In this document: positions 17,549-28,266 of the stretch, one piece after another | How the letters are laid out: each line of letters opens with the position of its first letter | How positions within the stretch are numbered: position 1 is the first letter of the stretch | From: Halomicrobium urmianum | GTDB taxonomy: Archaea > Halobacteriota > Halobacteria > Halobacteriales > Haloarculaceae | NCBI RefSeq assembly: GCF_020217425.1 | Contig: NZ_CP084090.1 | Location: 1,984,001-2,048,000, forward strand | Length of the DNA: 64,000 nt | Direction: 5' to 3' | The notes under the pieces: generated by a model | Database searches by the model: none | Told to the model about the DNA's origin: nothing | Seen by the model: only the letters and a program-made list of their open reading frames with translations | Program-made: the position numbers and the translations under genes

Positions 17549-20464
17549 ATGAGCGCGCAAGGATCACCCAAGGAGATCGGTCAGATCAGCTTCGGGCTGA
17601 TGGACCCCGAGGAGTATCGAGAGATGAGTGCCACGAAGGTCATCACGGCCGACACCTACGACGACGACGGATTCCCCATCGACATGGGGCTGATGGACCC
17701 GCGTCTGGGCGTGATCGACCCGGGCCTGGAGTGCAAGACCTGCGGCAAGCACTCCGGCTCCTGTAACGGCCACTTCGGCCACATCGAACTCGCCGCGCCG
17801 GTCATCCACGTGGGCTTCTCGAAGCTCATCCGCCGGCTGCTGCGGGGCACCTGTCGGAACTGCTCGCGGCTCGTCCTCGACGAGCGCGAGCGCGAGGAGT
17901 TCCTCGACCGCCTCGACCGGACCCGCGAACTGGGCCAGGACCTCAACGACGTCACCAAGGCCGCCATCCGGCAGGCCCGCAAGAAGGACGCCTGCCCGTT
18001 CTGCGGCGAGCCCCAGTACGACATCAAACACGAGAAGCCGACAACCTACTACGAGGTCCAGGACGTGCTGTCCTCGGAGTACTCCCAGCGCATCGTCGCG
18101 GCCATGGAGCCCGACGAGGAGCAAGGTCGCGAGCGCACCACGCCCCAGGAGCTGGCAGACGAGACGGGCATCGCCCCCTCGCGGGTCCAGGAGATTATCT
18201 CGGGCGAGTTCCGCCCGCGCGAGGAGGACCGCCGGGCCATCGAGTCGGCGCTGGACGTCGACCTGACCGAGGAGGACGAGAACAAGCTGATGCCCTCGGA
18301 CATCCGCGACTGGTTCGAGGACATCCCGGACGGGGACATTGAGGTGCTCGGCATCAACCCCGAGCGCTCCCGGCCCGAGTGGATGATCCTCACCGTCCTC
18401 CCCGTGCCGCCGGTGACCGCTCGGCCGTCCATCACGCTCGACAACGGCCAGCGCTCCGAGGACGACCTCACCCACAAGCTGGTTGACATCATCCGGATCA
18501 ACCAGCGGTTCATGGAGAACCGCGAGGCCGGTGCGCCCCAGCTGATCATCGAGGACCTCTGGGAGCTGCTGCAGTACCACGTCACCACCTTCATGGACAA
18601 CGAGATCAGCGGTACGCCGCCGGCGCGACACCGCTCCGGCCGGCCGCTGAAGACCCTCTCCCAGCGCCTGAAGGGCAAGGAGGGCCGCTTCCGGGGCTCG
18701 CTCTCGGGCAAGCGCGTCAACTTCTCGGCGCGGACCGTCATCTCGCCGGACCCGACCCTCTCGCTGAACGAGGTCGGCGTCCCGGACCGCGTGGCCACGG
18801 AGATGACTCAGACGATGAACGTCAACGAGCGCAACCTCGACGACGCTCGTCGCTACGTCTCCAACGGCCCCGAGGAGCACCCCGGCGCCAACTACGTCAA
18901 GCGCCCCGACGGCCGGCGCCTGAAGGTCACCGAGAAGAACTGCGAGGAGCTGGCTGAGAAGGTCGAACCCGGCTGGGAGGTCTCCCGGCACCTGATCGAC
19001 GGCGACATCGTGATCTTCAACCGGCAGCCGTCGCTGCACCGGATGTCCATCATGGCCCACGAGGTCGTGGTGATGCCGTACAAGACCTTCCGGCTGAACA
19101 CGGTCGTCTGCCCGCCGTACAACGCCGACTTCGACGGCGACGAGATGAACATGCACGCCCTCCAGAACGAGGAGGCCCGTGCCGAGGCCCGCGTCCTGAT
19201 GCGCGTCCAGGAGCAGATGCTCAGCCCGCGGTTCGGCGAGAACATCATCGGCGCCATTCAGGACCACATCTCGGGCACCCACCTGCTGACCCACACGAAC
19301 CCGCACTTCAACGAGACGCAGGCGCTCGACCTGCTGCGGGCGACCCGGATCGACGAGCTCCCGGAGCCCTCCGGCGAGGAGGACGACCGTCCCTACTGGA
19401 CCGGTCGGGCGCTCTTCTCGGAGCTGCTGCCCGACGACCTGGACCTCGAGTTCACCAGCGAAACCGGCGACGAGGTCGTCATCGAGGACGGCCAGCTGGT
19501 CGAGGGCACCATCGACGACAGCGCGGTCGGCGGCTTCGGCGGCGAAATCGTCGACACCGTCGCGAAGCGCTACTCCAAGACCCGGGCCCGCATTCTCGTC
19601 AACGAGGTCGCCTCGCTGGCGATGCGCTCGATCATGCACTTCGGGTTCTCCATCGGGATCGACGACGAGTCCGTCCCGCAGGAGGCCGAGGCCCAGATCC
19701 AGGAGGCCATCGAGAACGCCTACGAGCGCGTCGAGGAGCTCATCGAGACCTACGAGCGGGGCGAGCTCGAGAGCCTGCCCGGTCGGACCGTCGACGAGAC
19801 GCTGGAGATGAAGATCATGCAGACGCTGGGCAAGGCCCGCGACTCCGCCGGTGACATCGCCGAAGAGCACTTCGACGACGACAACCCGGCCGTCGTGATG
19901 GCCGAGTCCGGCGCGCGTGGCTCGATGCTGAACCTGACCCAGATGGCCGGCTGCGTCGGCCAGCAGGCGGTCCGCGGCGAGCGGATCAACCGCGGGTACG
20001 AGGACCGCACCCTGAGCCACTTCGAGCAGGACGACCTCTCCGCGGACGCCCACGGCTTCGTGGAGGCCTCCTACCGGGGCGGGCTCGGCCCGAAGGAGTT
20101 CTTCTTCCACGCGATGGGCGGCCGCGAGGGCCTGGTCGACACGGCGGTCCGGACCTCCAAGTCCGGGTACCTGCAGCGCCGGCTGATCAATGCGCTGTCC
20201 GAGCTGGAGACCCAGTACGACGGTACCGTCAGGGACACCTCGGACAACATCGTCCAGTTCGAGTTCGGCGAGGACGGCACCTCGCCGGTGCGGGTCTCCT
20301 CCAGCGAGGAGGACGGCGTCGACGTCGAACAGATCGCCGACCGCGTGATGGAGTCGGAGTTCGACTCCGAGGAGGACAAGGCACAGTTCCTGGGCGAACG
20401 GACCGAGCCGACCAACCTCTCCGAACACGCCGACGACTGGTGGATGGCGGAGGGTGACGACTGA
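17549..20464 (+). CDS. rpoA1: DNA-directed RNA polymerase subunit A'
   Basis: This 971-aa protein is the N-terminal two thirds of the beta'-like largest subunit. The active-site magnesium loop [13 protein letters not shown] is intact at about residues 521-533. N-terminal zinc sites are visible as [17 protein letters not shown] (residues 60-76) and CRNC...CPFC. Between the zinc region and the dock is an insertion of roughly 80 residues containing an HTH-like segment ([20 protein letters not shown]) at about 195-245. [20 protein letters not shown] and the bridge-helix region near [19 protein letters not shown] are canonical. The stop overlaps the rpoA2 ATG (ATGA). Confidence 0.98.
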   Translation: MSAQGSPKEIGQISFGLMDPEEYREMSATKVITADTYDDDGFPIDMGLMDPRLGVIDPGLECKTCGKHSGSCNGHFGHIELAAPVIHVGFSKLIRRLLRGTCRNCSRLVLDEREREEFLDRLDRTRELGQDLNDVTKAAIRQARKKDACPFCGEPQYDIKHEKPTTYYEVQDVLSSEYSQRIVAAMEPDEEQGRERTTPQELADETGIAPSRVQEIISGEFRPREEDRRAIESALDVDLTEEDENKLMPSDIRDWFEDIPDGDIEVLGINPERSRPEWMILTVLPVPPVTARPSITLDNGQRSEDDLTHKLVDIIRINQRFMENREAGAPQLIIEDLWELLQYHVTTFMDNEISGTPPARHRSGRPLKTLSQRLKGKEGRFRGSLSGKRVNFSARTVISPDPTLSLNEVGVPDRVATEMTQTMNVNERNLDDARRYVSNGPEEHPGANYVKRPDGRRLKVTEKNCEELAEKVEPGWEVSRHLIDGDIVIFNRQPSLHRMSIMAHEVVVMPYKTFRLNTVVCPPYNADFDGDEMNMHALQNEEARAEARVLMRVQEQMLSPRFGENIIGAIQDHISGTHLLTHTNPHFNETQALDLLRATRIDELPEPSGEEDDRPYWTGRALFSELLPDDLDLEFTSETGDEVVIEDGQLVEGTIDDSAVGGFGGEIVDTVAKRYSKTRARILVNEVASLAMRSIMHFGFSIGIDDESVPQEAEAQIQEAIENAYERVEELIETYERGELESLPGRTVDETLEMKIMQTLGKARDSAGDIAEEHFDDDNPAVVMAESGARGSMLNLTQMAGCVGQQAVRGERINRGYEDRTLSHFEQDDLSADAHGFVEASYRGGLGPKEFFFHAMGGREGLVDTAVRTSKSGYLQRRLINALSELETQYDGTVRDTSDNIVQFEFGEDGTSPVRVSSSEEDGVDVEQIADRVMESEFDSEEDKAQFLGERTEPTNLSEHADDWWMAEGDD

Positions 20465-21651
20465 TGAGCCGAGCAGACGTATCAGCCGACGTCGAGGCCG
20501 TCGTGGAGGACACCGAGCTTCCGCGGCGCCTCAAAGACCAGGTGTACAGCGCGGTGGCCGAGCGCGACGCGACCGTCGAGGAAGCCGACGAGATCGCCCA
20601 GGCCGTCGAGTCGCGGTACCTCGATACCCGGGTCGACCCGCTCGACCCGGTCGGGACGGTCTCGGCGCAGTCGATCGGGGAGCCCGGCACCCAGATGACG
20701 ATGAACACGTTCCACTACGCCGGGGTCGCCGAGATCGACGTGACCCAGGGGCTCCCCCGGCTCATCGAGCTGGTGGACGCCCGGAAGACGCCGGACACGC
20801 CGATGATGACCGTCCACCTCGAGGACGAGTTCGCAGTCGACCGCGAGCGGGCCCACGAGGTCGTCTGGAAGATCGAGGCCACGCGCATCCTCGCGCTGGG
20901 TGACATCTCGACGAACGTGGCCGACATGCTCGTCCAGATCGACCTCAACGAGCAGACGCTGATGGAGCGGTGGCCCACCGAGAACGACGTCGAGGTCGTC
21001 GCCGAGGAGATCGCCGCCACCATCGAGTCGAAGCTGGGCGTCGAGGCCCGGCAGGTCGGCACGAACATCGAGTTCGGCCCCGAGGAGCCGTCCTACCGGG
21101 ACCTGCTCCAGCTGGTCGAGGACCTCCGTGAGATCGTCTTCAAGGGGATCGACGACATCGATCGGGTCGTCATCCGCAAGGAGGAGACCGACCAGGGCGA
21201 GGAGTTCGTCCTCTACACCGAGGGGTCGGCCTTCGGCGACGTGCTCGACATCGAGGGCGTCGACGCCTCCCGGACCACGTGTAACAACATCCACGAGATC
21301 CACCGCAACCTCGGCATCGAGGCGGCCCGCGAGACCCTGATCAACGAGACGATGCACACCCTCGAGGAGCAGGGGCTCGACGACGTGAACATCCGCCACC
21401 TGATGCTGGTCGCGGACATCATGACCAACCGCGGCGAGATCGAGTCGATCGGCCGCCACGGCATCTCCGGCAACAAGGAGTCCGTGCTGGCCCGCGCCGC
21501 GTTCGAGGTCACGGTCAACCACCTGCTCGACGCCGCCATCCACGGCGAGATCGACGACCTCAACGGCGTCACCGAGAACGTCATCGTCGGCAAGCCGATC
21601 AAGCTCGGCACCGGCGACGTCGACCTCCGGATGGGCGCCAGCCAGGACTGA
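20464..21651 (+). CDS. rpoA2: DNA-directed RNA polymerase subunit A''
   Basis: The product is 395 aa, the C-terminal part of the largest subunit including the trigger loop: [20 protein letters not shown] at about residues 67-86, then [15 protein letters not shown]. The C-terminal jaw/cleft region ends with [29 protein letters not shown] and [16 protein letters not shown]. All are as expected of archaeal A''. The gene is translationally coupled to rpoA1 by a 1-bp ATGA overlap. nusA follows after 7 bp, in the usual archaeal order. Confidence 0.98.
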   Translation: MSRADVSADVEAVVEDTELPRRLKDQVYSAVAERDATVEEADEIAQAVESRYLDTRVDPLDPVGTVSAQSIGEPGTQMTMNTFHYAGVAEIDVTQGLPRLIELVDARKTPDTPMMTVHLEDEFAVDRERAHEVVWKIEATRILALGDISTNVADMLVQIDLNEQTLMERWPTENDVEVVAEEIAATIESKLGVEARQVGTNIEFGPEEPSYRDLLQLVEDLREIVFKGIDDIDRVVIRKEETDQGEEFVLYTEGSAFGDVLDIEGVDASRTTCNNIHEIHRNLGIEAARETLINETMHTLEEQGLDDVNIRHLMLVADIMTNRGEIESIGRHGISGNKESVLARAAFEVTVNHLLDAAIHGEIDDLNGVTENVIVGKPIKLGTGDVDLRMGASQD

Positions 21652-21658
21652 CGGTCCG

Positions 21659-22084
21659 ATGGAGGTCGCCCTCTCGGACGAGGCACGCCGGCTGGTCGCC
21701 CTGTTCGAAGACGAGACGGGCGCTGCGGTCCGGGACTGCGTCGTCGACGACGAGCACGATCGGCTGGTCTACCTCGTGGCCGCGGGCGACATGCCCGACG
21801 CGATCGGTCCGGGCGGCGAGGCCGTCCGGCGCGTCGAGGACCGCCTCGACCGCGAGATTCGGCTCGTCGAGGACGCGGAGACGGCCGCCGACTTCGTCGC
21901 GAACGCGCTGTCCCCGGCCGCGGTGTACAACGTGACGATCTCCGAGAACGGCGACACGGTCGCCTACGTCGAGGTCGCGCAGGCCGACCGCGGCGTCGCC
22001 ATCGGCGAGGGCGGCAAGAACATCGAGGCCGCGCGCACGCTCGCGAAGCGGCACTTCGGCGTCGACGGGATCGAACTGCCCTGA
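21659..22084 (+). CDS. nusA: NusA-like KH-domain transcription factor
   Basis: This is the 141-aa archaeal short form of NusA, made only of the two KH domains without the bacterial N-terminal polymerase-binding or S1 domains. KH signatures are AIGPGGEAVRRVEDRL and VAIGEGGKNIEAARTLAKRH. It is the last gene of the polymerase operon and presumably binds nascent RNA to modulate termination or rRNA transcription. In most haloarchaea rps12 follows directly; here a transducer gene on the opposite strand intervenes. Confidence 0.95.
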   Translation: MEVALSDEARRLVALFEDETGAAVRDCVVDDEHDRLVYLVAAGDMPDAIGPGGEAVRRVEDRLDREIRLVEDAETAADFVANALSPAAVYNVTISENGDTVAYVEVAQADRGVAIGEGGKNIEAARTLAKRHFGVDGIELP

Positions 22085-22147
22085 GCGGCGCTCGCTTTTC
22101 GCTCTCTCACAGCTCCCGAGCGACTGCCACGGAAACTGCGCTCACGA

Positions 22148-24568
22148 TCAGTCGCCGCCCGCGTCGCTCGCCCCGCTGCCGTCGGCGACGGCGGGCCGGT
22201 CGTCGCCGCCCTCGACCGGCCCGCGGTCCTCGCCGTCGGCGTCCGCGCTCGTCTCGAAGTGCTCGGTCAGCGCCCGGAGGTCACTGGCCCGGTCGGACAG
22301 CGAGTCGATGTTGCGCGTGACCTCCGTGATGGCGGCGGTCTGTTCCTCGGCCGCGGCGGCGGCGCTCTCGGCCCGCTCGGCCGTCTGGGAACTGACGTCG
22401 CCGACCTCGTCGACCATGGCGACGACCTCCTCGGTGGAGGCGGCCTGGTCGTCGGTGGCGTCGCTGATCGACTGGACGCCGTCGTCGGCGTCCTCGACGC
22501 GTTCGACGATCTCCGCCAGATTCTCGACGGTCGCCTCGACGCCGTCGACACCGTCGGCCACGCGGTCGCTCATCTCGCGCACGTCGGCCACGGCCTCGCC
22601 GGTGGCGTCCTGGACCTCGGCGATCAGGTCGCCGATCTCGCCGGTGGCCTCGGTCGTCTCCCGGGCCAGCGACTTGATCTCGTCGGCGACGACGGCGAAG
22701 CCCTCGCCCGCCTCGCCGGCGCGGGCGGCCTCGATCGAGGCGTTCAGCGCCAGCACGTTCGTCTGCTCGGCGACGTCCTCGATGAACTCGACGACCTCCC
22801 CGATGCGGTCCATCTCGGCGTCGAGGGCCTCGATCTGCTCGGCGGTGGCCCCGGCGGTCGCCTCGACGGCGTCCATCTCCTCGACCGTCCGGGCGGCCGT
22901 CGTCCGCCCCTCGGCGCCGGCCTCGGCGGCGGCCTGCGAGGTGCCGGCCACCGCGTCGGCTGAGGAGGCCACCTCCTCGATGGTCGCCGAGAGGTCGGTC
23001 ATCTCGTCGGCGGCCTCCTGGACGGTCTCGTCCTGGCGCTCGGCGTCGGCGGCGATGGCCTGGACCGTGTCGCTGACCTCCTCGCTGGCGGTCTCGACCT
23101 CGCGGGCGCTGGCGGCGATGGTCTCGCTGGCGCCGTCGACCTCCCGGGCGAAGTCGTCGATGCGGTCGACGGTCCGCTCCAGTTCGGCCAGCATCTCGTT
23201 GCAGGCGCGGGCGATCTCGCGCATGGCGTCGCTGTCGACGCCGTCGTCGAGCCGCTGCGTCAGGTCTCCGTCGGCGGCCCGCGCCATGGTTGCACTGAAC
23301 TGCTCTGCCTGTCGTTCGAGGTCGCTGGCCAGACGCTCGGCCTCCTCGCGGGCCTGCTCGGACTCGGCCCGGGCCTGCTCGATGTCGTCGACGAACCCCT
23401 CGAGGTCCCGGTGCATCCGGTCGAGAGACTCGCCGAGGGCCCCGGGGACGTCCTCGTCGAGGGCGTCGTCGTCGAACTCCCGGGCGGCCAGCGCCTCGGC
23501 CTGCGCGGCGACTGTCTGGAGGTACACCTGCGTCTCGCGGACCGCCGCCTGGACCTCGCCGACCTCGTCGATGCGGTCGCTGGCTGCCATCTCCGTGTCG
23601 AGGTCGCCGGCGGCCAGCGCGCGAGCGCGACTGGAGAGCGTACCCAGCGACCCCTTCACGTCCCGTCCCACGACGACGCCGATGACGGCCAGTCCGCCCA
23701 GGGCGACGGCAACGAGCGCGACGACGTTGGTCTGGACCTCGTCTCGCAGGCTGTAGGCGGCCGCGGTGGGTACGGACTTGACGACGACCCAGTCGGTGCC
23801 CGCGACGGGCGCGTAGGCGAGCAGCGATCCGTTGGCCCGGACGACGCCGGGGTCGCCGCTCTCGTTCAGGGCCGCGACGGCGCGCTCGCCCTGCGGGTCG
23901 ACCGTCAGTTCCCGAGACTCGTTGGGAGCGAACAGGACCCGCCCCTCGCGGTCGACGACGCGGGTGTCACCGCCCTCGATCGCGTTGCGGAAGTCCCCCG
24001 CGACGGCCGTCGTGTTCACCACGAGCATGACGCCCGTCTCGCGGTCGGGGACGGGGCTGGCGAACGCCTGTCGGTTGACGGCGAGATGCCGGTACGTGTC
24101 GGAGGTCGCCACGTCCCCGTCGCTCTCGAACGTCAGCGCGCCGCGCTCCCACTCGGCCCCGAGCTTGTCCATCGTGAGCCCCATCATCGACACCCCGGAG
24201 CTCTGCTCGACCTTCTGCCGCTCGAAGTCCACGTAGTGGATCGCCTGGACGTACGCCGGCAGTCGGTCTCCCTCCTGGTCGAGCAACTCGCCGATTCTGC
24301 TCTGCTCGCCGGACCTGACGACCGCGTGGTTCGAGAGCAGGCGGGTCGCCTCCCGCTGGCGCTGCGCCCAGGTGGCCATCCCCGCGGCCTCCTGCTGGAC
24401 GCTGGTCTCCAGCTGGGCGTCTCGCTGGTCGGTCAGCTCCGCGCCGACCCGCTCCTGTGTGTACAGTCCGAGGGCGGTCACGGCGACGGTCACCACGAGG
24501 ACGACCAGTGCGAACTTCCTGAGGTAGCTCTTCCGGACGACGTCGGGGAGCGCGGATTCGAGGGACAT
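22148..24568 (-). CDS. methyl-accepting chemotaxis transducer (halobacterial Htr type)
   Basis: The 806-aa sensory transducer has a first transmembrane helix at about residues 18-38 and an extracytoplasmic sensor (Cache-like) to about 280. A second helix near 285-305 ends in VVGRD. A HAMP region and a methyl-accepting coiled coil follow, with the conserved tip [20 protein letters not shown] at about 590-625. The tail is acidic. It would relay an extracellular signal to CheA/CheW; the ligand is unknown. It is transcribed against the ribosomal genes and separates nusA from rps12. A possible TATA (CTTTAAGCC) lies about 44 nt before the start. Confidence 0.94.
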   Translation of the reverse strand: MSLESALPDVVRKSYLRKFALVVLVVTVAVTALGLYTQERVGAELTDQRDAQLETSVQQEAAGMATWAQRQREATRLLSNHAVVRSGEQSRIGELLDQEGDRLPAYVQAIHYVDFERQKVEQSSGVSMMGLTMDKLGAEWERGALTFESDGDVATSDTYRHLAVNRQAFASPVPDRETGVMLVVNTTAVAGDFRNAIEGGDTRVVDREGRVLFAPNESRELTVDPQGERAVAALNESGDPGVVRANGSLLAYAPVAGTDWVVVKSVPTAAAYSLRDEVQTNVVALVAVALGGLAVIGVVVGRDVKGSLGTLSSRARALAAGDLDTEMAASDRIDEVGEVQAAVRETQVYLQTVAAQAEALAAREFDDDALDEDVPGALGESLDRMHRDLEGFVDDIEQARAESEQAREEAERLASDLERQAEQFSATMARAADGDLTQRLDDGVDSDAMREIARACNEMLAELERTVDRIDDFAREVDGASETIAASAREVETASEEVSDTVQAIAADAERQDETVQEAADEMTDLSATIEEVASSADAVAGTSQAAAEAGAEGRTTAARTVEEMDAVEATAGATAEQIEALDAEMDRIGEVVEFIEDVAEQTNVLALNASIEAARAGEAGEGFAVVADEIKSLARETTEATGEIGDLIAEVQDATGEAVADVREMSDRVADGVDGVEATVENLAEIVERVEDADDGVQSISDATDDQAASTEEVVAMVDEVGDVSSQTAERAESAAAAAEEQTAAITEVTRNIDSLSDRASDLRALTEHFETSADADGEDRGPVEGGDDRPAVADGSGASDAGGD

Positions 24569-24689
24569 GCGCCGGTCAGTGTTCGGAGGAGCCCCGCGAC
24601 CCGGCTTAAAGGCTGCCCGCGGAGTATCAGCCCTGATAGCGGCGTCGCGGGTCTGTGGACGCGTGACGTGGAGCGAACAGAAAGAGGAG

Positions 24690-24698
24690 CCTTAAGTA
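24690..24698 (+). promoter_or_regulatory. promoter of rps12-rps7
   Basis: CCTTAAGTA lies about 30 nt before the rps12 ATG at 24724, the spacing expected for a TATA box driving a leaderless or nearly leaderless transcript. Its presence fits the loss of cotranscription with nusA caused by the inverted transducer gene. Confidence 0.6.
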
Positions 24699-24723
24699 GC
24701 TCGGCCGGGTACCACGGCCTACT

Positions 24724-25152
24724 ATGGCGAACGGCAAGTACGCCGCACGCAAACTCAAGAAGGACCGCCAGAACCACCGGTGGTCCGACTCCGACTACGC
24801 GCGCCGGGAGCGGGGCCTGGGCAAGGCTTCGGACCCGCTCGAGGGCGCGCCCCAGGGTCGGGGTATCGTGCTCGAGAAGGTCGGCATCGAAGCGAAGCAG
24901 CCCAACTCCGCGATCCGGAAGTGCGTCCGGGTCCAGCTCATCAAGAACGGGAAGCAGGTCACCGCGTTCTGTCCCGGTGACGGCGCCATCTCGTTCATCG
25001 ACGAGCACGACGAGGTCACCATCGCCGGCATCGGCGGGGCGAAGGGCCGCGCGATGGGCGACCTCTCGGGCGTCAACTACAAGGTCGAGAAGGTCAACGG
25101 CGTGTCGCTGATCGAACTCGTCCGCGGGAACGCCGAGAAGCCGGTGCGATAA
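24724..25152 (+). CDS. rps12: 30S ribosomal protein S12 (uS12)
   Basis: The 142-aa archaeal/eukaryal-type S12 has conserved stretches [20 protein letters not shown] and the loop at the decoding centre ([16 protein letters not shown]). It contacts mRNA-tRNA pairing in the A site. It is followed after 2 bp by rps7, the standard str-operon pair. The start ATG 24724 matches the family N-terminus ([20 protein letters not shown]). Confidence 0.98.
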   Translation: MANGKYAARKLKKDRQNHRWSDSDYARRERGLGKASDPLEGAPQGRGIVLEKVGIEAKQPNSAIRKCVRVQLIKNGKQVTAFCPGDGAISFIDEHDEVTIAGIGGAKGRAMGDLSGVNYKVEKVNGVSLIELVRGNAEKPVR

Positions 25153-25154
25153 TC

Positions 25155-25769
25155 ATGTCGGCAGAAGACTCTCCCGAGCCGGACGCCCCCGCGGGCTCCG
25201 ACGAGGAAACCACTTCGGCCCAGCTCTTCGGCGAGTGGGACGTCACGGACATCGAGTTCCAGGACCCCTCGACCGAGCGCTACATCACGGTCACGCCCAT
25301 CGCCCACACGATGGGGCGCCACACGGACAAGCAGTTCAAGAAGTCCCAGATCTCCATCGTCGAGCGGCTCATCAACCGCCTGATGCAGACCGAGGAGAAC
25401 ACGGGCAAGAAGCAGCTGGCGACCACGCTGGTTCAGGACGCCTTCGAGATCATCCACGAGCGCACGGAGGAGAACCCGGTGCAGGTACTCGTCACCGCCG
25501 TCGAGAACTCCGCGCCGCGCGAGGAGACCGTCCGCCTGAAGTACGGTGGCATCTCCGTCCCGAAGGCCGTCGACGTCTCGCCCCAGCGCCGCGTCGACCA
25601 GGCCCTGAAGTTCCTCGCCGAGGGCGTCTACGGCGACTCCTTCAAGACGACCACCGACGCCGAGGATGCGCTCGCCCAGCAGCTCATGGGCGCAGCCAAC
25701 AACGACGTCGGCACCTACGCCGTCAACCAGAAGGAAGAGAAGGAACGCGTCGCGGCGGCCGCTCGGTAA
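25155..25769 (+). CDS. rps7: 30S ribosomal protein S7 (uS7)
   Basis: The 204-aa protein organises the head of the small subunit by binding the 3' major domain of 16S rRNA. The core sequences ERLINRLMQTEENTGKKQLA and PQRRVDQALKFLAEGVYGDS are characteristic. The acidic N-terminal extension of about 30 residues (AEDSPEPDAPAGSDEETT) is typical of haloarchaea. It is coupled to rps12. aEF-2, which closes the operon in many archaea, is here 7.6 kb away with its own promoter. Confidence 0.98.
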   Translation: MSAEDSPEPDAPAGSDEETTSAQLFGEWDVTDIEFQDPSTERYITVTPIAHTMGRHTDKQFKKSQISIVERLINRLMQTEENTGKKQLATTLVQDAFEIIHERTEENPVQVLVTAVENSAPREETVRLKYGGISVPKAVDVSPQRRVDQALKFLAEGVYGDSFKTTTDAEDALAQQLMGAANNDVGTYAVNQKEEKERVAAAAR

Positions 25770-25842
25770 GCCGTTCTGCGATCTCTCCCCGTCTTCTTCT
25801 CGCCCGTAGCTTCGGGTCCGTGCGTCTCGCCCTGACCGTCCG

Positions 25843-26661
25843 TCAGAGCCCCATCTCGTTGCGCAGGAAGAGCCCGGCCGACCTGAGCAGCGACGGCCGC
25901 GCGATCCGCTCCATCTCGGCGTCGGTCAGTTCGAAGTCGAACACGGCGAGGTTCTGTGCGAGGTGCTCGCGGCTCGTCGACCTGGGAATCGCGGTGACAC
26001 CGTCCAGCTGGGTGATCCACCGCAGTGCGACCTGGGCGGGCGTCTTGCCGTAGCGCTCGCCGATCCGGCCCAGCAGGCCGTCGTCGACGAGGCCGCCGTG
26101 AGCCAGCGGGCTGTAGGCGGTCACCAGCATCTCCGCCGACCGGCAGTACTCCCGGAGCGTCCGGTGCGGGTAGTGGGGGTAGAGTCGCACCTGATCGGCC
26201 AACAGCGGGATCGGCGATTTCTCGCGGGCGCGCTTCAGGCGCCAGCGCCGGAAGTTGCTCACGCCGGCGTGCCGGATCAGCCCCTCGTCGCGCAGTTCGG
26301 CCATCGCCCGCGCCGTCCCCCGGAACGAGACGAGTGGGGCAGGCCAGTGCAGCAGGAGGAGGTCGACGTAGCCGGTGTCAAGCCGTTCGAGGCTCTCCCG
26401 TGTGGACTCGATCACGTCGTCGTAGCGGGCGTTGCCCGGATGGACCTTCGTCGTCAGGAAGACGTCCTCGCGGTCCACGTCGGCGTCGGCGATCGCCGAT
26501 CCCACCTCGCGCTCGTTCTCGTACAGCTGTGCCGTGTCGACGTGCCGGTAGCCGAGGTCCAGCGCGGTCGACACCGCCTCGTAACACTGCTCTCCGGTGA
26601 GTTGCCACGTCCCGAGTCCGATCGCGGGGACCTCGGCGTCCCGGACCCGCACGTACTCCAT
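25843..26661 (-). CDS. aldo/keto reductase
   Basis: The 272-aa AKR-superfamily enzyme starts at ATG 26661. A TTTTAGTTACC box about 27 nt upstream supports a leaderless start and argues against the longer frame. Motifs are GLGTWQLTGEQCYEAVSTAL, GYRHVDTAQLYENE (catalytic Asp and Tyr), LTTKVHPGN (catalytic Lys) and LLLLHWPAP (His), with NADPH-binding IPRSTSREHLAQNLAV near the C-terminus. It probably reduces aldehydes or ketones in the cytoplasm; the substrate is unknown. A second AKR gene is at 45952-46794. It shares a divergent promoter region with the sugar dehydrogenase gene. Confidence 0.92.
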   Translation of the reverse strand: MEYVRVRDAEVPAIGLGTWQLTGEQCYEAVSTALDLGYRHVDTAQLYENEREVGSAIADADVDREDVFLTTKVHPGNARYDDVIESTRESLERLDTGYVDLLLLHWPAPLVSFRGTARAMAELRDEGLIRHAGVSNFRRWRLKRAREKSPIPLLADQVRLYPHYPHRTLREYCRSAEMLVTAYSPLAHGGLVDDGLLGRIGERYGKTPAQVALRWITQLDGVTAIPRSTSREHLAQNLAVFDFELTDAEMERIARPSLLRSAGLFLRNEMGL

Positions 26662-26743
26662 AGTCCCACGACGGCCGACGGTAACTAAAACAGCCGTCCT
26701 CCGTTCCGTCACTCTTACTACCGCTTGCCCATCAGTCACGGGC

Positions 26744-28150
26744 ATGTCAGACGAATCGGAATGGGGGGCGTCCCGGCGGCGCTTTCTGGCGCTGGCCGGC
26801 GGAGCGGCGCTCGCTGGCTGTACGTCGCCCGGGGCACCGTCGCAGGGCGAGCCGAACGGGTCCGACGGGTCGTCGAACGAGTCGACGACGAGCCCGTCGT
26901 CGGGGGGCGAGGAACTGCTGGGTTACGACGTCGGTATCGGGCACGACGAGACGGCGTGGGACGGATACGACACCGAGTGGTCGCCGCCGACCGACGCCCC
27001 GCCGACCGACCTGACGACCGAGCGGCTCGTCGAGAACCTGGAGATACCGTGGGACCTCTCGTTCGGGACCGACGGGACGCTGTTCATCACGGAGCGGGTC
27101 GGCCGCGTGCTGGCCTTCGAGGACGGCGAGGTGCGGACGCTCGCCGAGCCCGACGCGGCCATCGACGCCGGCTCCGTCGAGGCGGGGGCCGACGAGTCCA
27201 GCTGGTACGTGCAGGGCGGCGAGGGCGGCACGCTGGGGGTCGCGGCCCACCCGGCCTATCCCGATCCGCCGATCGTCTACGTCTACTACACCTACCAGAC
27301 CGAGGACGGCCGCTTCAACAGGGTCGCGTACGTCGACGCGTCCGCCGACGACCCCGCCGAGGCGACGGGCACGCTGATCGACGAGATCCCGGCCGACAGC
27401 TACCACAACGGGGGCCGCCTGGAGTTCGGCCCGGCGAACTACCTGTGGGTCACCTGCGGCGACTCCCTCGAGGGCTCGCTCGCGCAGGACACCTCGTCGC
27501 CGGCGGGGTCGATCCTGCGGGTGACCCCGGCGGGCGACCCCGCGCCGGGCAACCCCGACCTCGGCGAGGACGCCGACCCGCGCGTCTTCACGTACGGCCA
27601 CCGGAACCCGCAGGGGGTCGTCTGGCTCCCCGACGGGACGCCGATCGCCACCGAGCACGGCCCCACCGGGCGGGACGAACTCAACCGCCTCGTCGCCGGG
27701 GGGAACTACGGCTGGCCCGACGTCCGCAAGCGCGACGAGTATCTCGACGCCGACGACGTCCGCAAGCCGCTGGTCAACACCGGGACGGACGACAGCTGGG
27801 CGCCCTCCGGGGCGGTCTTCTACACCGGTGACGCGGTGCCCGGCCTGCGTAACCGGCTGCTGGTCGGCGGCCTGATCAGCCAGCGGCTGAACGTCGCGAC
27901 GGTGACGCCCGGGGACGCGGAGGCCCCGCCGGTCGAGGACGGGGTCCGCTACGACCAGGAGTGGACCGACCCCGACTACGTGACCACCGCCCACCACCGC
28001 CTGGCCGACGAACTCGGTCGGATCCGGCACGTCGAACAGGGTCCCGACGGCGCGCTGTACGCCGTCACCTCCAACCGCGACGGCCGCGCCAGCGGCGAGT
28101 TCCCGACCGAGAGCGACGACGTGCTCGTGCGGATCAGTTCCGCCGAGTGA
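26744..28150 (+). CDS. PQQ-dependent sugar dehydrogenase-like lipoprotein
   Basis: The product has 468 aa. The Tat lipoprotein signal is ASRRRFLALAGGAALAGC, with the lipidated Cys at about residue 26 followed by a Ser/Gly/Asn-rich linker. From about residue 90 it forms a soluble-glucose-dehydrogenase-type six-bladed propeller: VENLEIPWDLSFGTDGTLFI, GGTLGVAAHPAYP, YTYQTEDGRFNRVAYV, YHNGGRLEFGP, GHRNPQGVVWLPDG and EHGPTGRDELNRL. Family members oxidise aldose sugars using PQQ outside the cell, though many archaeal relatives are untested for cofactor. The TATA-like CTTACTACC about 29 nt upstream supports ATG 26744. Confidence 0.9.
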   Translation: MSDESEWGASRRRFLALAGGAALAGCTSPGAPSQGEPNGSDGSSNESTTSPSSGGEELLGYDVGIGHDETAWDGYDTEWSPPTDAPPTDLTTERLVENLEIPWDLSFGTDGTLFITERVGRVLAFEDGEVRTLAEPDAAIDAGSVEAGADESSWYVQGGEGGTLGVAAHPAYPDPPIVYVYYTYQTEDGRFNRVAYVDASADDPAEATGTLIDEIPADSYHNGGRLEFGPANYLWVTCGDSLEGSLAQDTSSPAGSILRVTPAGDPAPGNPDLGEDADPRVFTYGHRNPQGVVWLPDGTPIATEHGPTGRDELNRLVAGGNYGWPDVRKRDEYLDADDVRKPLVNTGTDDSWAPSGAVFYTGDAVPGLRNRLLVGGLISQRLNVATVTPGDAEAPPVEDGVRYDQEWTDPDYVTTAHHRLADELGRIRHVEQGPDGALYAVTSNRDGRASGEFPTESDDVLVRISSAE

Positions 28151-28266
28151 CGCCGTCACCGGCGGAGTGATACTGCCGGCGGCGCGTGACGCGACCGGCC
28201 GACCGATCCCTCGCCCCAATCCCGTAAACCAGCATCTATTTCCCCGTTGACGGTGGACGGTCCCCC

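Noticed and set aside
17564-20428. A very long open frame antisense to rpoA1 (over 950 codons)
   Set aside because: It mirrors rpoA1 in the codon phase where high GC removes stops; composition is Val/Leu/Asp/Gly-rich without motifs. Similar shadows exist opposite rpoB, the transducer, aEF-2 and others.
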